A DNA stretch of 64,000 nucleotides from Parafrankia irregularis (GCF_001536285.1 NZ_FAOZ01000007.1:13360-77359), one strand, 5' to 3'; numbered from the stretch's first letter, positions 43,152 through 52,594 are shown. The notes: a model not told the origin generated them from the letters alone. Numbers and translations: made by a program.

Positions 43152-43216
43152 CCCGGCCGGCGCCCGCGGCGGCGCTCACTCCCCGAAGCGTTCACCCGGC
43201 GGTGCTCACCCCCCGG

Positions 43217-44398
43217 TCAGGGCAGGCGCGCGGCCCGGGCGGGGAACAGGCGCAGCGCGTTGCCACGGGCGATCGCCGCCCGGGTCCGTCCGTCCAATGC
43301 GGGGTCGGAGCGCAGGGCCGCGATCCCGTCGCCGAGGGTGGCGGCGGGGACCATGTTGTAGTCGGAGCCGAACAGGATCCGGTCCGCGCCGGCGGCAGCG
43401 AGCAGGCTCGGTGTCGAATAGGGGGACATCGGGCCGGCGGTGTCGTACCAGAACCTGCGCAGGGCGGAGCGGATGGTTCCCGGGTCCGCCCCGTAGCCGA
43501 GCGCGCGGCCGAGTGCGAGACGCCCGGCCAGGTAGGGGAAGACGCCGCCGCCGTGGGCGAGGATCCACTCGATGCGCGGGTGGCGGTCGAGGGCGCCGGA
43601 GACGACGAGCTGGATGGCCGCGCGCGCGGTGTCCGCCGCGTAGTCCACCAGGAAGGCGGGCACGGCGATCGGTGTGGCTCCGGGCAGGTCGTACGGATGG
43701 ACCAGCACCACCGCGGACCGCTCGTCCAACGCGGCCAGCACCGGTTCCCAGGCGGGATCGCCCAGGTAGCGGGTGCCGGCGTGGGTGGTCAGCAGCACCC
43801 CGTCGGCGCCGAGGTCGTCGTAGGCCCGGTTGATCTCGCTGACGGCGTCCGCCGCGTCCAGCAACGGGATCGTGGCGAGCCAGCCGAACCGCTGCGGATG
43901 CCCGTGCGCGATTTCGCTCAGGCTGTTGTTGACGACGGTGCTCAGCTCGACGGCGAGCGCCGGCGTGGGGGTGAACGCCGCGGGCACGGCGGCGGAGAGC
44001 AGCGCGAGCTGGATTCCATGGCCGTCCAGGGTGCTCAGTGTCGTCTCGACGTCCCACCGGGTGGGCAGGAAGCCGCCGGAGGCGGGAATCACGCCGTGAC
44101 CGACCAGCCAGTCACGGACCGCCGTCGGCATCATCGCGTGATGGTGGACGTCGATGAGCGGGGGAAGACCCGCTGCCGACCGGCCGACAGGAACCGGGCC
44201 GCCGGCCGGTTCGGTCGCCGCCGCGGCGGGGGCGGCGGTCGCGGCCACCACGGCTGCGCTGGAGAGGACCCCGGTCGCGGCCAGGAGCAGACCACGTCGG
44301 GATGCACCGGCAGACGAGCCGACGGGACCCTGGCTGTCGGAAGCCGGGCTGTCGGGGGTCGGTACGCCGCGGGTGAGCAGTGGCTGGTGGTCGGTCAT
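43217..44398 (-). CDS. Tat-exported amidohydrolase (ACMSD/amidohydrolase-2 family)
   Basis: 393 aa. N-terminus ASRRGLLLAATGVLSSAAVVAA is a twin-arginine signal (RR plus hydrophobic core ending AAAA). The TIM-barrel metal motifs of PF04909 follow: LIDVHHHAMM, LVHPYDLPG, EWILAHGGGVFPYLAGRL and RILFGSDYNM. The family hydrolyses or decarboxylates small carboxylated or aromatic molecules using Zn or Mn. Export is unusual for the family but seen in actinomycetes. RBS-like GAGAGGA precedes the ATG. Convergent with the twin sensor kinase (65 bp between stops). Confidence 0.9.
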   Translation of the reverse strand: MTDHQPLLTRGVPTPDSPASDSQGPVGSSAGASRRGLLLAATGVLSSAAVVAATAAPAAAATEPAGGPVPVGRSAAGLPPLIDVHHHAMMPTAVRDWLVGHGVIPASGGFLPTRWDVETTLSTLDGHGIQLALLSAAVPAAFTPTPALAVELSTVVNNSLSEIAHGHPQRFGWLATIPLLDAADAVSEINRAYDDLGADGVLLTTHAGTRYLGDPAWEPVLAALDERSAVVLVHPYDLPGATPIAVPAFLVDYAADTARAAIQLVVSGALDRHPRIEWILAHGGGVFPYLAGRLALGRALGYGADPGTIRSALRRFWYDTAGPMSPYSTPSLLAAAGADRILFGSDYNMVPAATLGDGIAALRSDPALDGRTRAAIARGNALRLFPARAARLP

Positions 44399-45218
44399 GG
44401 CGAGGTCCTCTCCGCGGGAACGCAGGTGGATGGATGGGCTGGACCGGGTAGGCGGCGCCTGGCGGCGCCGGGCCGTAGGGAAGCCGCGGCGGCGAGGGCC
44501 CGTTGGTGTTCGGGAAATTCGACGCGTCGGAACCGTCGCTCCTGACGGTGCAGAAGAGTTTGGTAACGGGCACCGGGAGATGCCGGACAGTTATTCCGGT
44601 GATGGATGGAAACGCGTCACCGCACCCGGCCGTCCCGATCCCGTAGAAATGCGGAAATGCGGCCGTGGAAGCCTGGTCTGATCCGTTCGCGGATTCAACG
44701 TCGCCGAATGTCCGGAAGGGTGGAGCCGAGAAAACGCGTCAAGGCGAGCTGACTGTCAGCGGATATCGGGCGGCCAGCTGGGCGCCGGCTCTCCGGCTTC
44801 GCCGTGGCGTGCGGCAGGCACGCGTCGTTCCCCGCCAACCGGTCAGACTGGCCCGGATCTGCGCAGGCCAGAGCCACTATGGCCGGGTGGGATGACGGGT
44901 GCGGGAACTGTGTGGACCCCGCCCGGGACCGCCGGAAGACGTCTTCGCCGGCAAGTGCCGGCGGACGCCCGGCCGCTGATTGTTCGCACGTTACCCCCCG
45001 GTGCGGCGTGAGTGGCCACCGTGCAGGAATGCGGTGGCCGACCCGGTCGGCGGCTGGGCCTGCTGATTGCGGCGCCATCACCCGCCGCTGTGATTCTAGA
45101 ACCGTCCCGGGAGTTGTGGAAGTATTGCGCGAAAGTTTTTTGGGTTGAGGAGTGGATTTCCTGTGCGCGCACGTGGCTCGGGCGCTGGATCGGCGAGATT
45201 TCGGCTGGGATTTTCCGG
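44399..45218. other. Gene-poor region with lower GC
   Basis: About 820 bp between the start of the amidohydrolase and the end of the MerR gene. No frame with recognisable sequence. Weak inverted repeat CCGGA/TCCGG at 44583-44599. The patch at 45110-45165 (poly-T run ttttttg) is locally AT-rich, about 60 bp beyond the MerR gene stop, and may include its terminator or another promoter. Confidence 0.45.
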
Positions 45219-46277
45219 TCAGGTGTCGGGATTTCCGGGCGGGCTGTCCCCGCGCGTTCGGTCCTCGGGGGTCCGCGCCTCGAGAACTCCGACGAAGGCC
45301 GAGGCGACGAGGGCGACGGCAGGGTCGTTGTCGTGGGCCAGCTGGCGCAGGATCTCCCGCACGGCCGCTCCCGGTAGCTCGACCAGGGCCTGGGCCAGGC
45401 GTATCCGGACCGCGGACTCCGCGGTGTGCGCGGCGAGCTCGTCGGCCAGGGCCGTGATGATCCGGCCCGCGCACTCGGGATCCCGGGCCAGTGTTCCCAG
45501 GGCCTCCGCTGCGTCGACGTCGTAGGAGCCCTCGACCACCATGCCGACGAGGGTCGGCACGGTCGCGGTCACACCACGCCGGCCCAACGCCAGAGCGGCG
45601 TGCCCGCGCACCGTCGGGTCGGGGTCCTCGAGGGCGTCCGTGAGCGCCGCGGTCACACCCGGGGCCTCGGACATCCCGGCGATCGCTCGCACGGCGCGCC
45701 GCCGGATGTCGACGTCCTCCGAGCGCACGCCGGCGGCCAGTGCCGTCACGCCGTCGCCGCCCGACCGGGCGAGCGCCCAGCGCAGCGCGCCCGCCACGTT
45801 GGGGTCGGACTCGGCCAGCACCGCACCGGCCAGCAGCTCGGCGGCCACCGGCACACTCTCCGGCCGGGCCAGGACGGCCTGCTGCCTGCGCGCGGCACTG
45901 GTCGAGGCAAGCTCCTGCATGAGCTCGACGATGCGCAGGACGTCCCGCCAGCCGGTGGGTGCCGACGCGTCGATGGTGCGGAGCCGCCCGAGTAGCTCCT
46001 GTTCCCGCTCCAGGCGGTCTTCCGCCCACCGGACGAGGTCACTGACCAGGGCGGAGGGCGTGAAGGACGGGTCCTCCAGCGCACGTCCGACCTGCCTGAG
46101 CGAAAGTCCGAGGGACCGCAGGCTCTCCACGTGGAAGATCCTGCGGATGTCCTCGTCGGAATAGTCGCGATAGCCGCCGACCGTGCGGCCGCTCGGTCGC
46201 ACCAGCCCGAGGGCGTCGTAGTGCCGAAGCATCCGGGTGCTCACCCCCGAATGACGGGCCACGTCCCCGATCAGCAA
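45219..46277 (-). CDS. MerR-family regulator fused to HEAT repeats
   Basis: 352 aa from TTG 46277, chosen because MerR proteins start right at LIGDVARHSGVSTRMLRHYD; it overlaps the upstream gene by 7 bp, suggesting translational coupling. Residues 1-75: winged HTH with YRDYSDEDIRRIFHVESLRSLGLSL. Residues 80-120: coiled coil DRLEREQELLGRLRTID. The remainder is alpha-helical HEAT repeats (ALRWALARSGGDGV, RRRAVRAIAGMSEAPGV, VRGHAALALGRRGV, SAVRIRLAQALVELPG). No metal-binding Cys cluster, so the signal is probably a protein or small molecule. Likely autoregulated through the 47021-47041 palindrome. Confidence 0.85.
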   Translation of the reverse strand: MLIGDVARHSGVSTRMLRHYDALGLVRPSGRTVGGYRDYSDEDIRRIFHVESLRSLGLSLRQVGRALEDPSFTPSALVSDLVRWAEDRLEREQELLGRLRTIDASAPTGWRDVLRIVELMQELASTSAARRQQAVLARPESVPVAAELLAGAVLAESDPNVAGALRWALARSGGDGVTALAAGVRSEDVDIRRRAVRAIAGMSEAPGVTAALTDALEDPDPTVRGHAALALGRRGVTATVPTLVGMVVEGSYDVDAAEALGTLARDPECAGRIITALADELAAHTAESAVRIRLAQALVELPGAAVREILRQLAHDNDPAVALVASAFVGVLEARTPEDRTRGDSPPGNPDT

Positions 46278-47002
46278 TCCGCGGCCCCCGTGGCTCCCGC
46301 CCCCTCGGCGGCCTTCGTGCCGGCGGTGGCAGCGGCTCCTTCGGGGCCGAGCGCGACCACGCGCTTCGCCTCGTCGATGGCCGCGTCGAATGCGGTCTCC
46401 GGGGCGCGCAGAAGAACCCCGGTGGCGCGGGCGTGCGCCGCCGCGGCCGGGTCGGGGCCGGCGGCGGCCTTCTCCAGAGCCGGCTCGATCACGTCGCCGA
46501 GCTCGACGAGCGCCCGGCTCAGGCTCCGCCGCAGGTCGCGGCCGCCGCGGCCGAGCTCCGTGATCAGTTCGTCGACCAGGCCGCTCCTGCTGTCCGCGGG
46601 AGCGAGGGCGACCGCGACGCGCCACGCGGTCCGCGCGACCTCGTCATCGGCATCGTGCAGCAACGCGGCTGTGATCCAGGCCCACGCACTCCTGTCGCCG
46701 ATCTTGCTGAGCGTGTGCAACGCCTGGCTGCGGGCCGCGGGGCGCTCGGAGCCGAGTTCCCGGCGGAGCCGGGGCAGCGTGGCCTCCGGCGGCAGGCGGG
46801 TCAGCGCCCAGGACAGCATGTCTCGCACAAAGAAGTCGGGCTCGACCGCGCACCGCTCGACGAGCGTCTCCAGAACGCCGGGGTCGGGATCAGAGCCGGC
46901 CGCCAGGGCCGCCTGAAGCCGGACCGACGAGTCCCGGGCGCCCAGCGCGTCGGCCACCCGGGTGCTTCGCGGGGTTCCGTCTGTCGCGTTGATCGGGACC
47001 AC
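46271..47002 (-). CDS. HEAT-repeat protein
   Basis: About 243 aa. The start is uncertain: GTG 47002 directly abuts an AGGAGG, so GTG 47011 or a leaderless start are alternatives. It consists of HEAT/PBS-lyase-type helical pairs: DSSVRLQAALAAGSDPDPGVLETLVERC at the N-terminus (residues about 19-46), FVRDMLSWALTRLPPEATLP, ARSQALHTLSKIGDRSAW and VARTAWRVAVALAP. It is the first gene of an operon with the MerR-HEAT gene (overlap TTGCTGA). The shared repeat type suggests the two proteins bind each other or the same partner. Ala/Gly-rich tail. Confidence 0.78.
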   Translation of the reverse strand: MVPINATDGTPRSTRVADALGARDSSVRLQAALAAGSDPDPGVLETLVERCAVEPDFFVRDMLSWALTRLPPEATLPRLRRELGSERPAARSQALHTLSKIGDRSAWAWITAALLHDADDEVARTAWRVAVALAPADSRSGLVDELITELGRGGRDLRRSLSRALVELGDVIEPALEKAAAGPDPAAAAHARATGVLLRAPETAFDAAIDEAKRVVALGPEGAAATAGTKAAEGAGATGAADC

Positions 47003-47020
47003 CTCCTGCACCCAGTGGAC

Positions 47021-47041
47021 ACCTTGACATGGTGTCAAGGT
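47021..47041. promoter_or_regulatory. MerR-type operator, perfect palindrome
   Basis: ACCTTGACA (47021-47029), TGG centre, TGTCAAGGT (47033-47041): perfect 9-bp arms. It lies 19 bp upstream of the HEAT-MerR operon and includes a TTGACA -35-like hexamer on both strands, as MerR operators do within their promoter spacer. It also faces the divergent thioesterase gene. Confidence 0.72.
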
Positions 47042-47219
47042 CAAGCTCGTGACCGGCGAACTGCGGTGTGTGCATACCGGCCCCGTCGCACCCGCGCCGC
47101 GGCGGCAACGTGAGGTAACCGGCACTCGCGGCGGGATGACTGGTCGAAGGTGCCTGGTGAGTGGTCTGATGACGAAGGCGCCAGGCTGACCCGCCTTGTC
47201 GCTGTTTGTCTCCGTCCAG

Positions 47220-47990
47220 ATGGTGGTGACCTTGACCGGCGACGTGGATCGGTGGATCCGGCGGTTCAACCGAGGTAACGAGTCCGGCCCACGGCTGGTC
47301 TGCTTCCCCCACGCGGGCGGCGCCTCGACCTACTTCCATCCGCTGTCGGTGGCCCTCGCCGACGTCGCCCAGGTCGTCGCCGTGCAGTACCCGGGCCGGC
47401 AGGACCGGCTCGGTGAGCCGCCGCTGACGAGCATCGCCGCGCTCGCGGACGAGGTCGTCGCCAGGGTGGCGCAGCTCGACGACCGTCCGACAGCCTTCCT
47501 CGGGCACAGCATGGGATCCATCGTGGCGTTCGAGGTGACCCGGCGGCTGGAGGCCGACCCCGCGGCGCCGAAGCCGCTGATCCTGTTCCCCTCCGCGCGG
47601 CCGGCGCCGTCCAGGGGGCGTCCTGGCAGCGTCCACCTCGGCGGCGACGAGGCCGTCATCGGCTCGATCGCGGCGCTGGGGGGCACCGACCCCCGTCTGC
47701 TGGGCGATCCGGAGCTCCTCGCGCTCATCCTGCCGGCGACCCGTGCGGACTACCGGGCCATCGAGACCTACCACCCCGAACCGGGCGCGACGGTCAGCGT
47801 GCCGATGTGGGTGACGATCGGCGCCAGCGATCCGGCGGTGACCGAGGACGAGGCGCTGGCCTGGCGGGAGCACACCACCGGCGACTTCGACCTGCTCGTT
47901 CTCCCGGGTGGGCACTTCTACCTCACCGAGCAGATCGAGGTCGTCGCCGATCGGATCCGCACGGGACTGCTCGGCGTCACCGCATCCTGA
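47220..47990 (+). CDS. Type II thioesterase (RifR/RedJ-like)
   Basis: 256 aa from ATG 47220; GTG 47226 and TTG 47196 are other in-frame starts. Family motifs: DRWIRRFNRG, RLVCFPHAGGASTYFHPL, VQYPGRQDRL, FLGHSMGSIVAFE (nucleophile Ser), ASDPAVTEDEA (acid region) and VLPGGHFYLTEQIE (His). These editing enzymes remove wrong or stalled acyl groups from PKS/NRPS carrier proteins. It lies 35 kb from the PKS here, so it may serve that cluster or another. Divergent from the HEAT-MerR operon, with the MerR operator between. Confidence 0.9.
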   Translation: MVVTLTGDVDRWIRRFNRGNESGPRLVCFPHAGGASTYFHPLSVALADVAQVVAVQYPGRQDRLGEPPLTSIAALADEVVARVAQLDDRPTAFLGHSMGSIVAFEVTRRLEADPAAPKPLILFPSARPAPSRGRPGSVHLGGDEAVIGSIAALGGTDPRLLGDPELLALILPATRADYRAIETYHPEPGATVSVPMWVTIGASDPAVTEDEALAWREHTTGDFDLLVLPGGHFYLTEQIEVVADRIRTGLLGVTAS

Positions 47991-48047
47991 GCGGCATCGA
48001 GTCGTCCTGAACCTCACCGCATCCTGAACGTCGCCGTGTCCTGATCG

Positions 48048-50414
48048 TCACGGCTGCGCCGGGGTGTGGCCGGCGAGCTGGTTGCGCCGGACCATGCCGA
48101 TGATCCTGGTCACCGGGCCGACGACGAGCAGCTCGTCGCCGGGCTGCAGGCGGGTGTGCCGCCCGGGGCGGTAGTCCGCCGTCGGGCCGGGGCCGCCATC
48201 CGCCGAGCCGGCGGCACCGGCCACGCCCGCGGTGCCGGATGAGCCGACGGCGCCCGCGCTGCCCGCGGTGTCCGTTGTGCCTGCTGCCGTGCCCTGGGCC
48301 TCGTCCTGGGGGCCCTCGCTGCTCTGGCACCGGGTCACCGCCAGGACCCGGGTGCCGGTGGCCAGCTCCGCGAGGGCCGGGCCGACCAGGCCGCCGCCGG
48401 CCCGGATCGTCAGGCGGGCCACCAGGAACGGCGTCCCCTCCACGTAGAACGCGCTGATCACCTCGTGGCCCATGGCCGCGGCGAGGAAGTGCGGGGCGGC
48501 CAGCGCCGTCGCGCTGCGGGCCGTGTGGATACCGAACCGGCGCTCGACCTCGTCGGCCATCGTGGCGTCGAAGACCCGCATGACGATGCGCAGCTGGGCA
48601 CCGGATCCCGCCACCTCGCCGCCGGCGTCGCCGGCGTCGCCGGCGTCGCCTGTGGTACCTGGGATGTCCGCGGTACCTGGGACGGCTGTGGTACCCGGGA
48701 CGGCCGCGGTGCCGGGGTCGCCTGCGGTGCCGTCGGCGTCGCCGGTGCCGTCGGCGTCGCCGGTGGCGCCGGTGGCGCCGGCCGTGCCGTTCATCCGCAG
48801 TGCCAGCCTTCTGCGGCCCTCCGTGCGCCTGGTACGGCGGCCCGGTCGCGGCCGGTGCGCACTGGCCCGGGTCTCCCGGGCGGACAGCACTGTCTCGAGG
48901 TTGGCGTGCCCGTCGCTCGTCATCGCCGCGATGGTGGCCGCGTGCGCGACGCCCGCCTCGAGCAGCGTCGAGCGCACCGTCGCATCCCCGACCACCACCG
49001 GGACCCCGCGTTCCCGCGCGACCGGCAGATAGCGGTTGTTCACATCCCGCTCGATGACGACGATCTGCTCGCCGGCACGCAGCAGCCCCTCCATCGTCGC
49101 CAGCCCGACCGAGCCGAGACCGCAGAGGATCACATGCTTGCGGACGGTGCTGGCCTGCCCGAGCCCGAACGACCGTTCCAGGCGGCGGCTGATGATGACG
49201 TTGGTGATGAAGGCGTAGACCACGGCGACGGACAGCGCCCCGAACAGCATCAGACAGACCCCGTAGGCCTGCAGCCAGGCGTCGGCCGCGCCGAAGTTGT
49301 AGTCCCCGAAGCCGACCGTCACCATTGTCTCGACGGTGAGGTAGAGCGCGTCGAGAGCGTCGAAGCTCTCCGGCGCGGCCGGGTTGTTGTCCTGGTACGT
49401 CAGGGTCAGCACGACGGTGCTCACCACCATCACAGTGGTGACGACGGCCAGCGCCCGGCGGAACGGCCGGTCGAGCTCGGCGCGCACGGTCGCGAACAGC
49501 TCGCGCAGCCGGCGCAGCCGTACCCGCCCGGCCCGGCGCAGCCGGGCCGCCCGCAGCCCCGACCACAACCCCGCGGGCGCTTCCACGGACGTCCCACCCG
49601 CTGCCGCGGCGGCGGCGCCGACGGGGGAGATGGTGGGCGTGGCGGCCGTGGAGGGCCGGCCGTCGGCGGTGAAGGAGGCGAACACGCGGGCGTCGTGCAC
49701 GTCGTCCACCGCCAGGCCGCCGGCGCGCAGCTCGGCGAGCCGGCCCATGACGACGAGACGGTCCCCGGGTGCCACGATGACGTCCCGGGGCGGGCACAGC
49801 TCGGCCAGCCGCTCACCGGCCCGGCGCAGCGCGACGGGCGTCAGGTCGCCGTAGAGGGCGCGGAAGGGCGCCTCGGTGGGAGCCTCCTCGTCCACCACCG
49901 CGAAGATCTCCCCGGCTCCGGCTCCGGTGCCGTCGGCTGGTGCGTCCAGGGTGAAGGCGTGGATCACCGTGGACCGCACGCACGCCTCGACGAAGCCCGG
50001 CCCGGCCAGGTCGCCGACGCTGCGGACCCGGACCTGGGCGAAGGCGTCCTGCAGCTGCTCACCGAGCCCGACGTTGCTGATGCTGGCGACGATCCTGGTC
50101 CGCGGCGCGCTGTCGGCGGCGACGAGACAGATCTGCAGGTTCTCCAGATCCCGGTCGTGGCAGGTGATCAGCGCCAGCGCGGTGCCGAGCCCGGCGTCGT
50201 GCAGCGACTCCGACAGCCGGCCGCTTTCGGGGACCAGCGTGACGCCCATCCGCTCCAGCCGCCGGCGCAGCCCAGGCGCTTCGTGGTCGTCGACGACGAC
50301 CGCCCGCACGCCGGCGGCGTCGAGCTGCTCGACGATGCTCAGCCCAAGGTCGTTGAGCCCACACACGATGACGTGGTCGGCGTGCGCCGATCCGGTGGCC
50401 CCCATACCCGTCAC
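48048..50414 (-). CDS. K+ channel-like protein with RCK (TrkA) domains on both sides of a two-helix pore
   Basis: 788 aa from GTG 50414 (ATG 50405 alternative). N-terminal TrkA-N Rossmann domain HVIVCGLNDLGLSIVEQL with TrkA-C-like region (about 200-290); basic segment; TM1 ALAVVTTVMVVSTVVLTLTY; pore loop LTVETMVTVGFGDY (filter VGFGD); TM2 VCLMLFGALSVAVVYAFI; then a second TrkA-N (HVILCGLGSVGLATMEGLLR) and TrkA-C (LQPGDELLVVGPV). GTAxVPGTT-type repeats and Ala/Gly repeats fill loops at about 545-600 and 700-740. The filter GFGD rather than GYGD occurs in some K+ channels. Probably ligand-gated K+ flux in the membrane. Divergent from the DUF2236 gene. Confidence 0.87.
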   Translation of the reverse strand: MTGMGATGSAHADHVIVCGLNDLGLSIVEQLDAAGVRAVVVDDHEAPGLRRRLERMGVTLVPESGRLSESLHDAGLGTALALITCHDRDLENLQICLVAADSAPRTRIVASISNVGLGEQLQDAFAQVRVRSVGDLAGPGFVEACVRSTVIHAFTLDAPADGTGAGAGEIFAVVDEEAPTEAPFRALYGDLTPVALRRAGERLAELCPPRDVIVAPGDRLVVMGRLAELRAGGLAVDDVHDARVFASFTADGRPSTAATPTISPVGAAAAAAGGTSVEAPAGLWSGLRAARLRRAGRVRLRRLRELFATVRAELDRPFRRALAVVTTVMVVSTVVLTLTYQDNNPAAPESFDALDALYLTVETMVTVGFGDYNFGAADAWLQAYGVCLMLFGALSVAVVYAFITNVIISRRLERSFGLGQASTVRKHVILCGLGSVGLATMEGLLRAGEQIVVIERDVNNRYLPVARERGVPVVVGDATVRSTLLEAGVAHAATIAAMTSDGHANLETVLSARETRASAHRPRPGRRTRRTEGRRRLALRMNGTAGATGATGDADGTGDADGTAGDPGTAAVPGTTAVPGTADIPGTTGDAGDAGDAGGEVAGSGAQLRIVMRVFDATMADEVERRFGIHTARSATALAAPHFLAAAMGHEVISAFYVEGTPFLVARLTIRAGGGLVGPALAELATGTRVLAVTRCQSSEGPQDEAQGTAAGTTDTAGSAGAVGSSGTAGVAGAAGSADGGPGPTADYRPGRHTRLQPGDELLVVGPVTRIIGMVRRNQLAGHTPAQP

Positions 50415-50532
50415 TGAAGCATGCTGCCGCGGCCGGCCTGACATCCGCCGTCGGGAAGGCGGCGGCAGCCGGCGGGTTGAGCGGTTCCACACGGTTGGTC
50501 CCGCCTGGCTTGCCGGGGCGCATGATGGACGG

Positions 50533-51456
50533 GTGGCGCCACTTAGGTCGCGGATCGGCACCGAATCCCTGCGCACCCGCGTGGCGGGCGAGGTCTTCAG
50601 CCGGGTCGCCGGCACCCGCGGCCCCGCGCGGCGGGAACGGATCCTGCGCGCCGAGGGGGAACGCTGGTTCGGTGAGGACCGCCCGATCCGGCGGGTACAC
50701 GGCGACACGGCGATGTTCGTGGGCGGGCTGCGCGCCCTGCTGCTGCAGTCTCTGCACCCACTGGCCATGGCGGGCGTGGCGGACCACTCCGACTATCGGC
50801 AGGATCCCTGGGGCCGACTGCAGCGGACCAGTTACTTCCTGGCCGTCACGACGTTCGGCTCGGCGCAGGATGCCGAGAAGGCCGTCGCCGCGGTGCAGGC
50901 GGTCCACCGGCGGGTCCACGGCACCGCGCCGGACGGCCGGCCCTACTCGGCGGCCGACCCGCATCTGCTGCGCTGGGTGCACGTGGCCGAGATCGACAGC
51001 TTCCTCACCGCCCACCAGCGGTACGGGGCCGCGCCACTGAGCCCGGCGGAGTGCGACGACTACGTCCTGGACGCCAGTCTCGTCGCGAGCAGGCTCGGCG
51101 TGCCCGACCCGCCGCGCACCCGCGCGGAGCTGGCCCACCAGCTCGCCGGCTTCCGGGACGAGCTGGAGGGGACCCCCGAGGCCCGCGCGGCGGCCCGCTA
51201 TCTGCTGTTGCGCGCCCCGCTGCCGGCGGTGGCCCGGGTGCCCTACGGTGCGCTCGTCGGCGCGGCGGTGGGGCTGATGCCGCGGTGGACCCGCTGGCCG
51301 CTGCGGCTGCCCTACCTACCCGTCACCGAGGCGACCTGGGGGCGCCTCGCCGGCAGGGGAGTCGTCTCGACGATCCGCTGGGCGACAGCCGCACGTGGCA
51401 CGACGGCTGGCGAGTCGGCTGGCGGGGCAGCTGGCGAGGCGGAGCCGGCAGCCTGA
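50533..51456 (+). CDS. DUF2236 (MpaB/latex-clearing-like) oxygenase-family protein
   Basis: 307 aa from GTG 50533. DUF2236 motifs: RRVHGDTAMFVGGLRALLLQSLHPLAMAGVADHSDY near the N-terminus (residues about 52-88), RLQRTSYFLAVTTFGS, HLLRWVHVAEIDSFL, GRGVVSTIRWAT at the end. The family includes haem oxygenases such as rubber oxygenase Lcp and MpaB; conserved His residues (HPLAM, WVHVAE) fit metal or haem ligation. C-terminal tail is Gly/Ala repeats. Substrate unknown. Confidence 0.85.
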   Translation: MAPLRSRIGTESLRTRVAGEVFSRVAGTRGPARRERILRAEGERWFGEDRPIRRVHGDTAMFVGGLRALLLQSLHPLAMAGVADHSDYRQDPWGRLQRTSYFLAVTTFGSAQDAEKAVAAVQAVHRRVHGTAPDGRPYSAADPHLLRWVHVAEIDSFLTAHQRYGAAPLSPAECDDYVLDASLVASRLGVPDPPRTRAELAHQLAGFRDELEGTPEARAAARYLLLRAPLPAVARVPYGALVGAAVGLMPRWTRWPLRLPYLPVTEATWGRLAGRGVVSTIRWATAARGTTAGESAGGAAGEAEPAA

Positions 51457-51651
51457 CATCCTCATCGGTGGGCAGGCGCGTCCCCCTCACGGACGCGCCT
51501 GCCCCCCGGACCTGGCGGGCCGTCCTCGGCGGGCAGCCACACCCGTGCCAGGACGTCCTCCTGAGAAGTACGCCGGGCTCCCGCCACACCCGCGACGATC
51601 TTTCCGGGCCTGCTCGGATAGGCGCATGATGGGCTGGGTAGGTGATCGACC

Positions 51652-51903
51652 ATGCTGAACTGGCTGCGGCGGCAGGCATCTGGCAGGCGTGCGGGCGAGC
51701 GGGTGGACAGCTCGGCGTGGAATCCGTCCGGGTGGTGGTGGTGCATGCAGCACCAGCGGGCGGAGAACCCGCCGGACGCCCCCGGGCACCGGCGCCTCGG
51801 CCCGTACCCGACCGCGGCGGCGGCCGAGAACTGGCGGGACGAGCTCGACCGCCGCAATGAGGACTGGGATGAGGAGAACCGCCGCTGGGCCGGCGACGAC
51901 TGA
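51652..51903 (+). CDS. Small actinobacterial protein with WWC-H and LGPYPT motifs
   Basis: 83 aa from ATG 51652. GWWWCMQHQRAE, RRLGPYPTAAAAENW and RNEDWDEENRRW match a widespread small actinobacterial family (usual form WYYCLKH...DRLGPYxTREEAE...RNExWD) of unknown function, sometimes called SPOR-like because of the LGPYxTxxEA pattern. Cytoplasmic, no signal. Separate from the preceding gene by 195 bp. Confidence 0.72.
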   Translation: MLNWLRRQASGRRAGERVDSSAWNPSGWWWCMQHQRAENPPDAPGHRRLGPYPTAAAAENWRDELDRRNEDWDEENRRWAGDD

Positions 51904-52141
51904 GCCCCGCGGTGGCGGCCCGGCCGCAGGCGACGGCAGCCAGGCGGTAGGTCACGCGGTGGCCCGGCCGTGGTGGGGCGGGGCGGGCGGCCTGACGGCG
52001 GCGTCCCGCCAGGTCGGGTCGTTCGTACTTCACCCCGGCGACAAAGGCCGGATGATGCCGGCCGCCCTGGATGACACCGTTCTGTAACGACAGAGTCGTG
52101 TGTCTTCACACAACGCCAGCCGCCAGGGGTGGGAGGGCCTG

Positions 52142-52579
52142 ATGAGCCGCCGTCCGATCGTGTCAGACGCCGTGACCTGGGAGTTCAACGCCACGTACCT
52201 GGCCGAGAGCGGTGAGCGGGTACCGCTGCCGACAAGCCTGCGCTACGACCCGACAGATCCGATCGCGATCACCATGAGCATGTGGGTCACCGACCAGCGG
52301 GCCGTCGTGTGGACGTTCGCCCGTCGGCTCTTCGTCGACGGCTCCCGCCGCTGCGCGGGCCTGGGCGACGTCCGGGTCCGGCCGATGGTGCGGGACCGCC
52401 GCCGGGTGCTGCTCGTCGAGCTTTCCAGCCCCGGCGGGCACGCGCTGATCGAGCTTCCCGCCAACCGGGTGAACGACTTCGTCAACCACACCTACGACCT
52501 GCTGCCCGTCTCGGCGGAGGACGCGGTGATCGAGCACGACCTGGAGCTGCGCGTCCTGCGTGGCCGCAGCCGCAGCTGA
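52142..52579 (+). CDS. SsgA-like sporulation/cell-division regulator (SALP)
   Basis: 145 aa; ATG 52142 with GGGAGG at about 6 bp. Matches the SsgA/SsgB fold: LPTSLRYDPTDPIAITMSMWV, VVWTFARRLFVDGSRRCAGLGDVRVRP (residues about 58-84), RRVLLVELSSPGGHALIELPANRVNDFVNHT (about 88-118). Such proteins help position division septa (SsgB recruits FtsZ in Streptomyces) and occur only in morphologically complex actinomycetes. The sequence is diverged and slightly longer than SsgB at the C-terminus. Confidence 0.87.
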   Translation: MSRRPIVSDAVTWEFNATYLAESGERVPLPTSLRYDPTDPIAITMSMWVTDQRAVVWTFARRLFVDGSRRCAGLGDVRVRPMVRDRRRVLLVELSSPGGHALIELPANRVNDFVNHTYDLLPVSAEDAVIEHDLELRVLRGRSRS

Positions 52580-52594
52580 CCCGCGGCGGCTGAT

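Noticed and set aside
44665-44895. 76-codon plus-strand frame
   Set aside because: No RBS of note, no motif, and weak codon bias; treated as non-coding.
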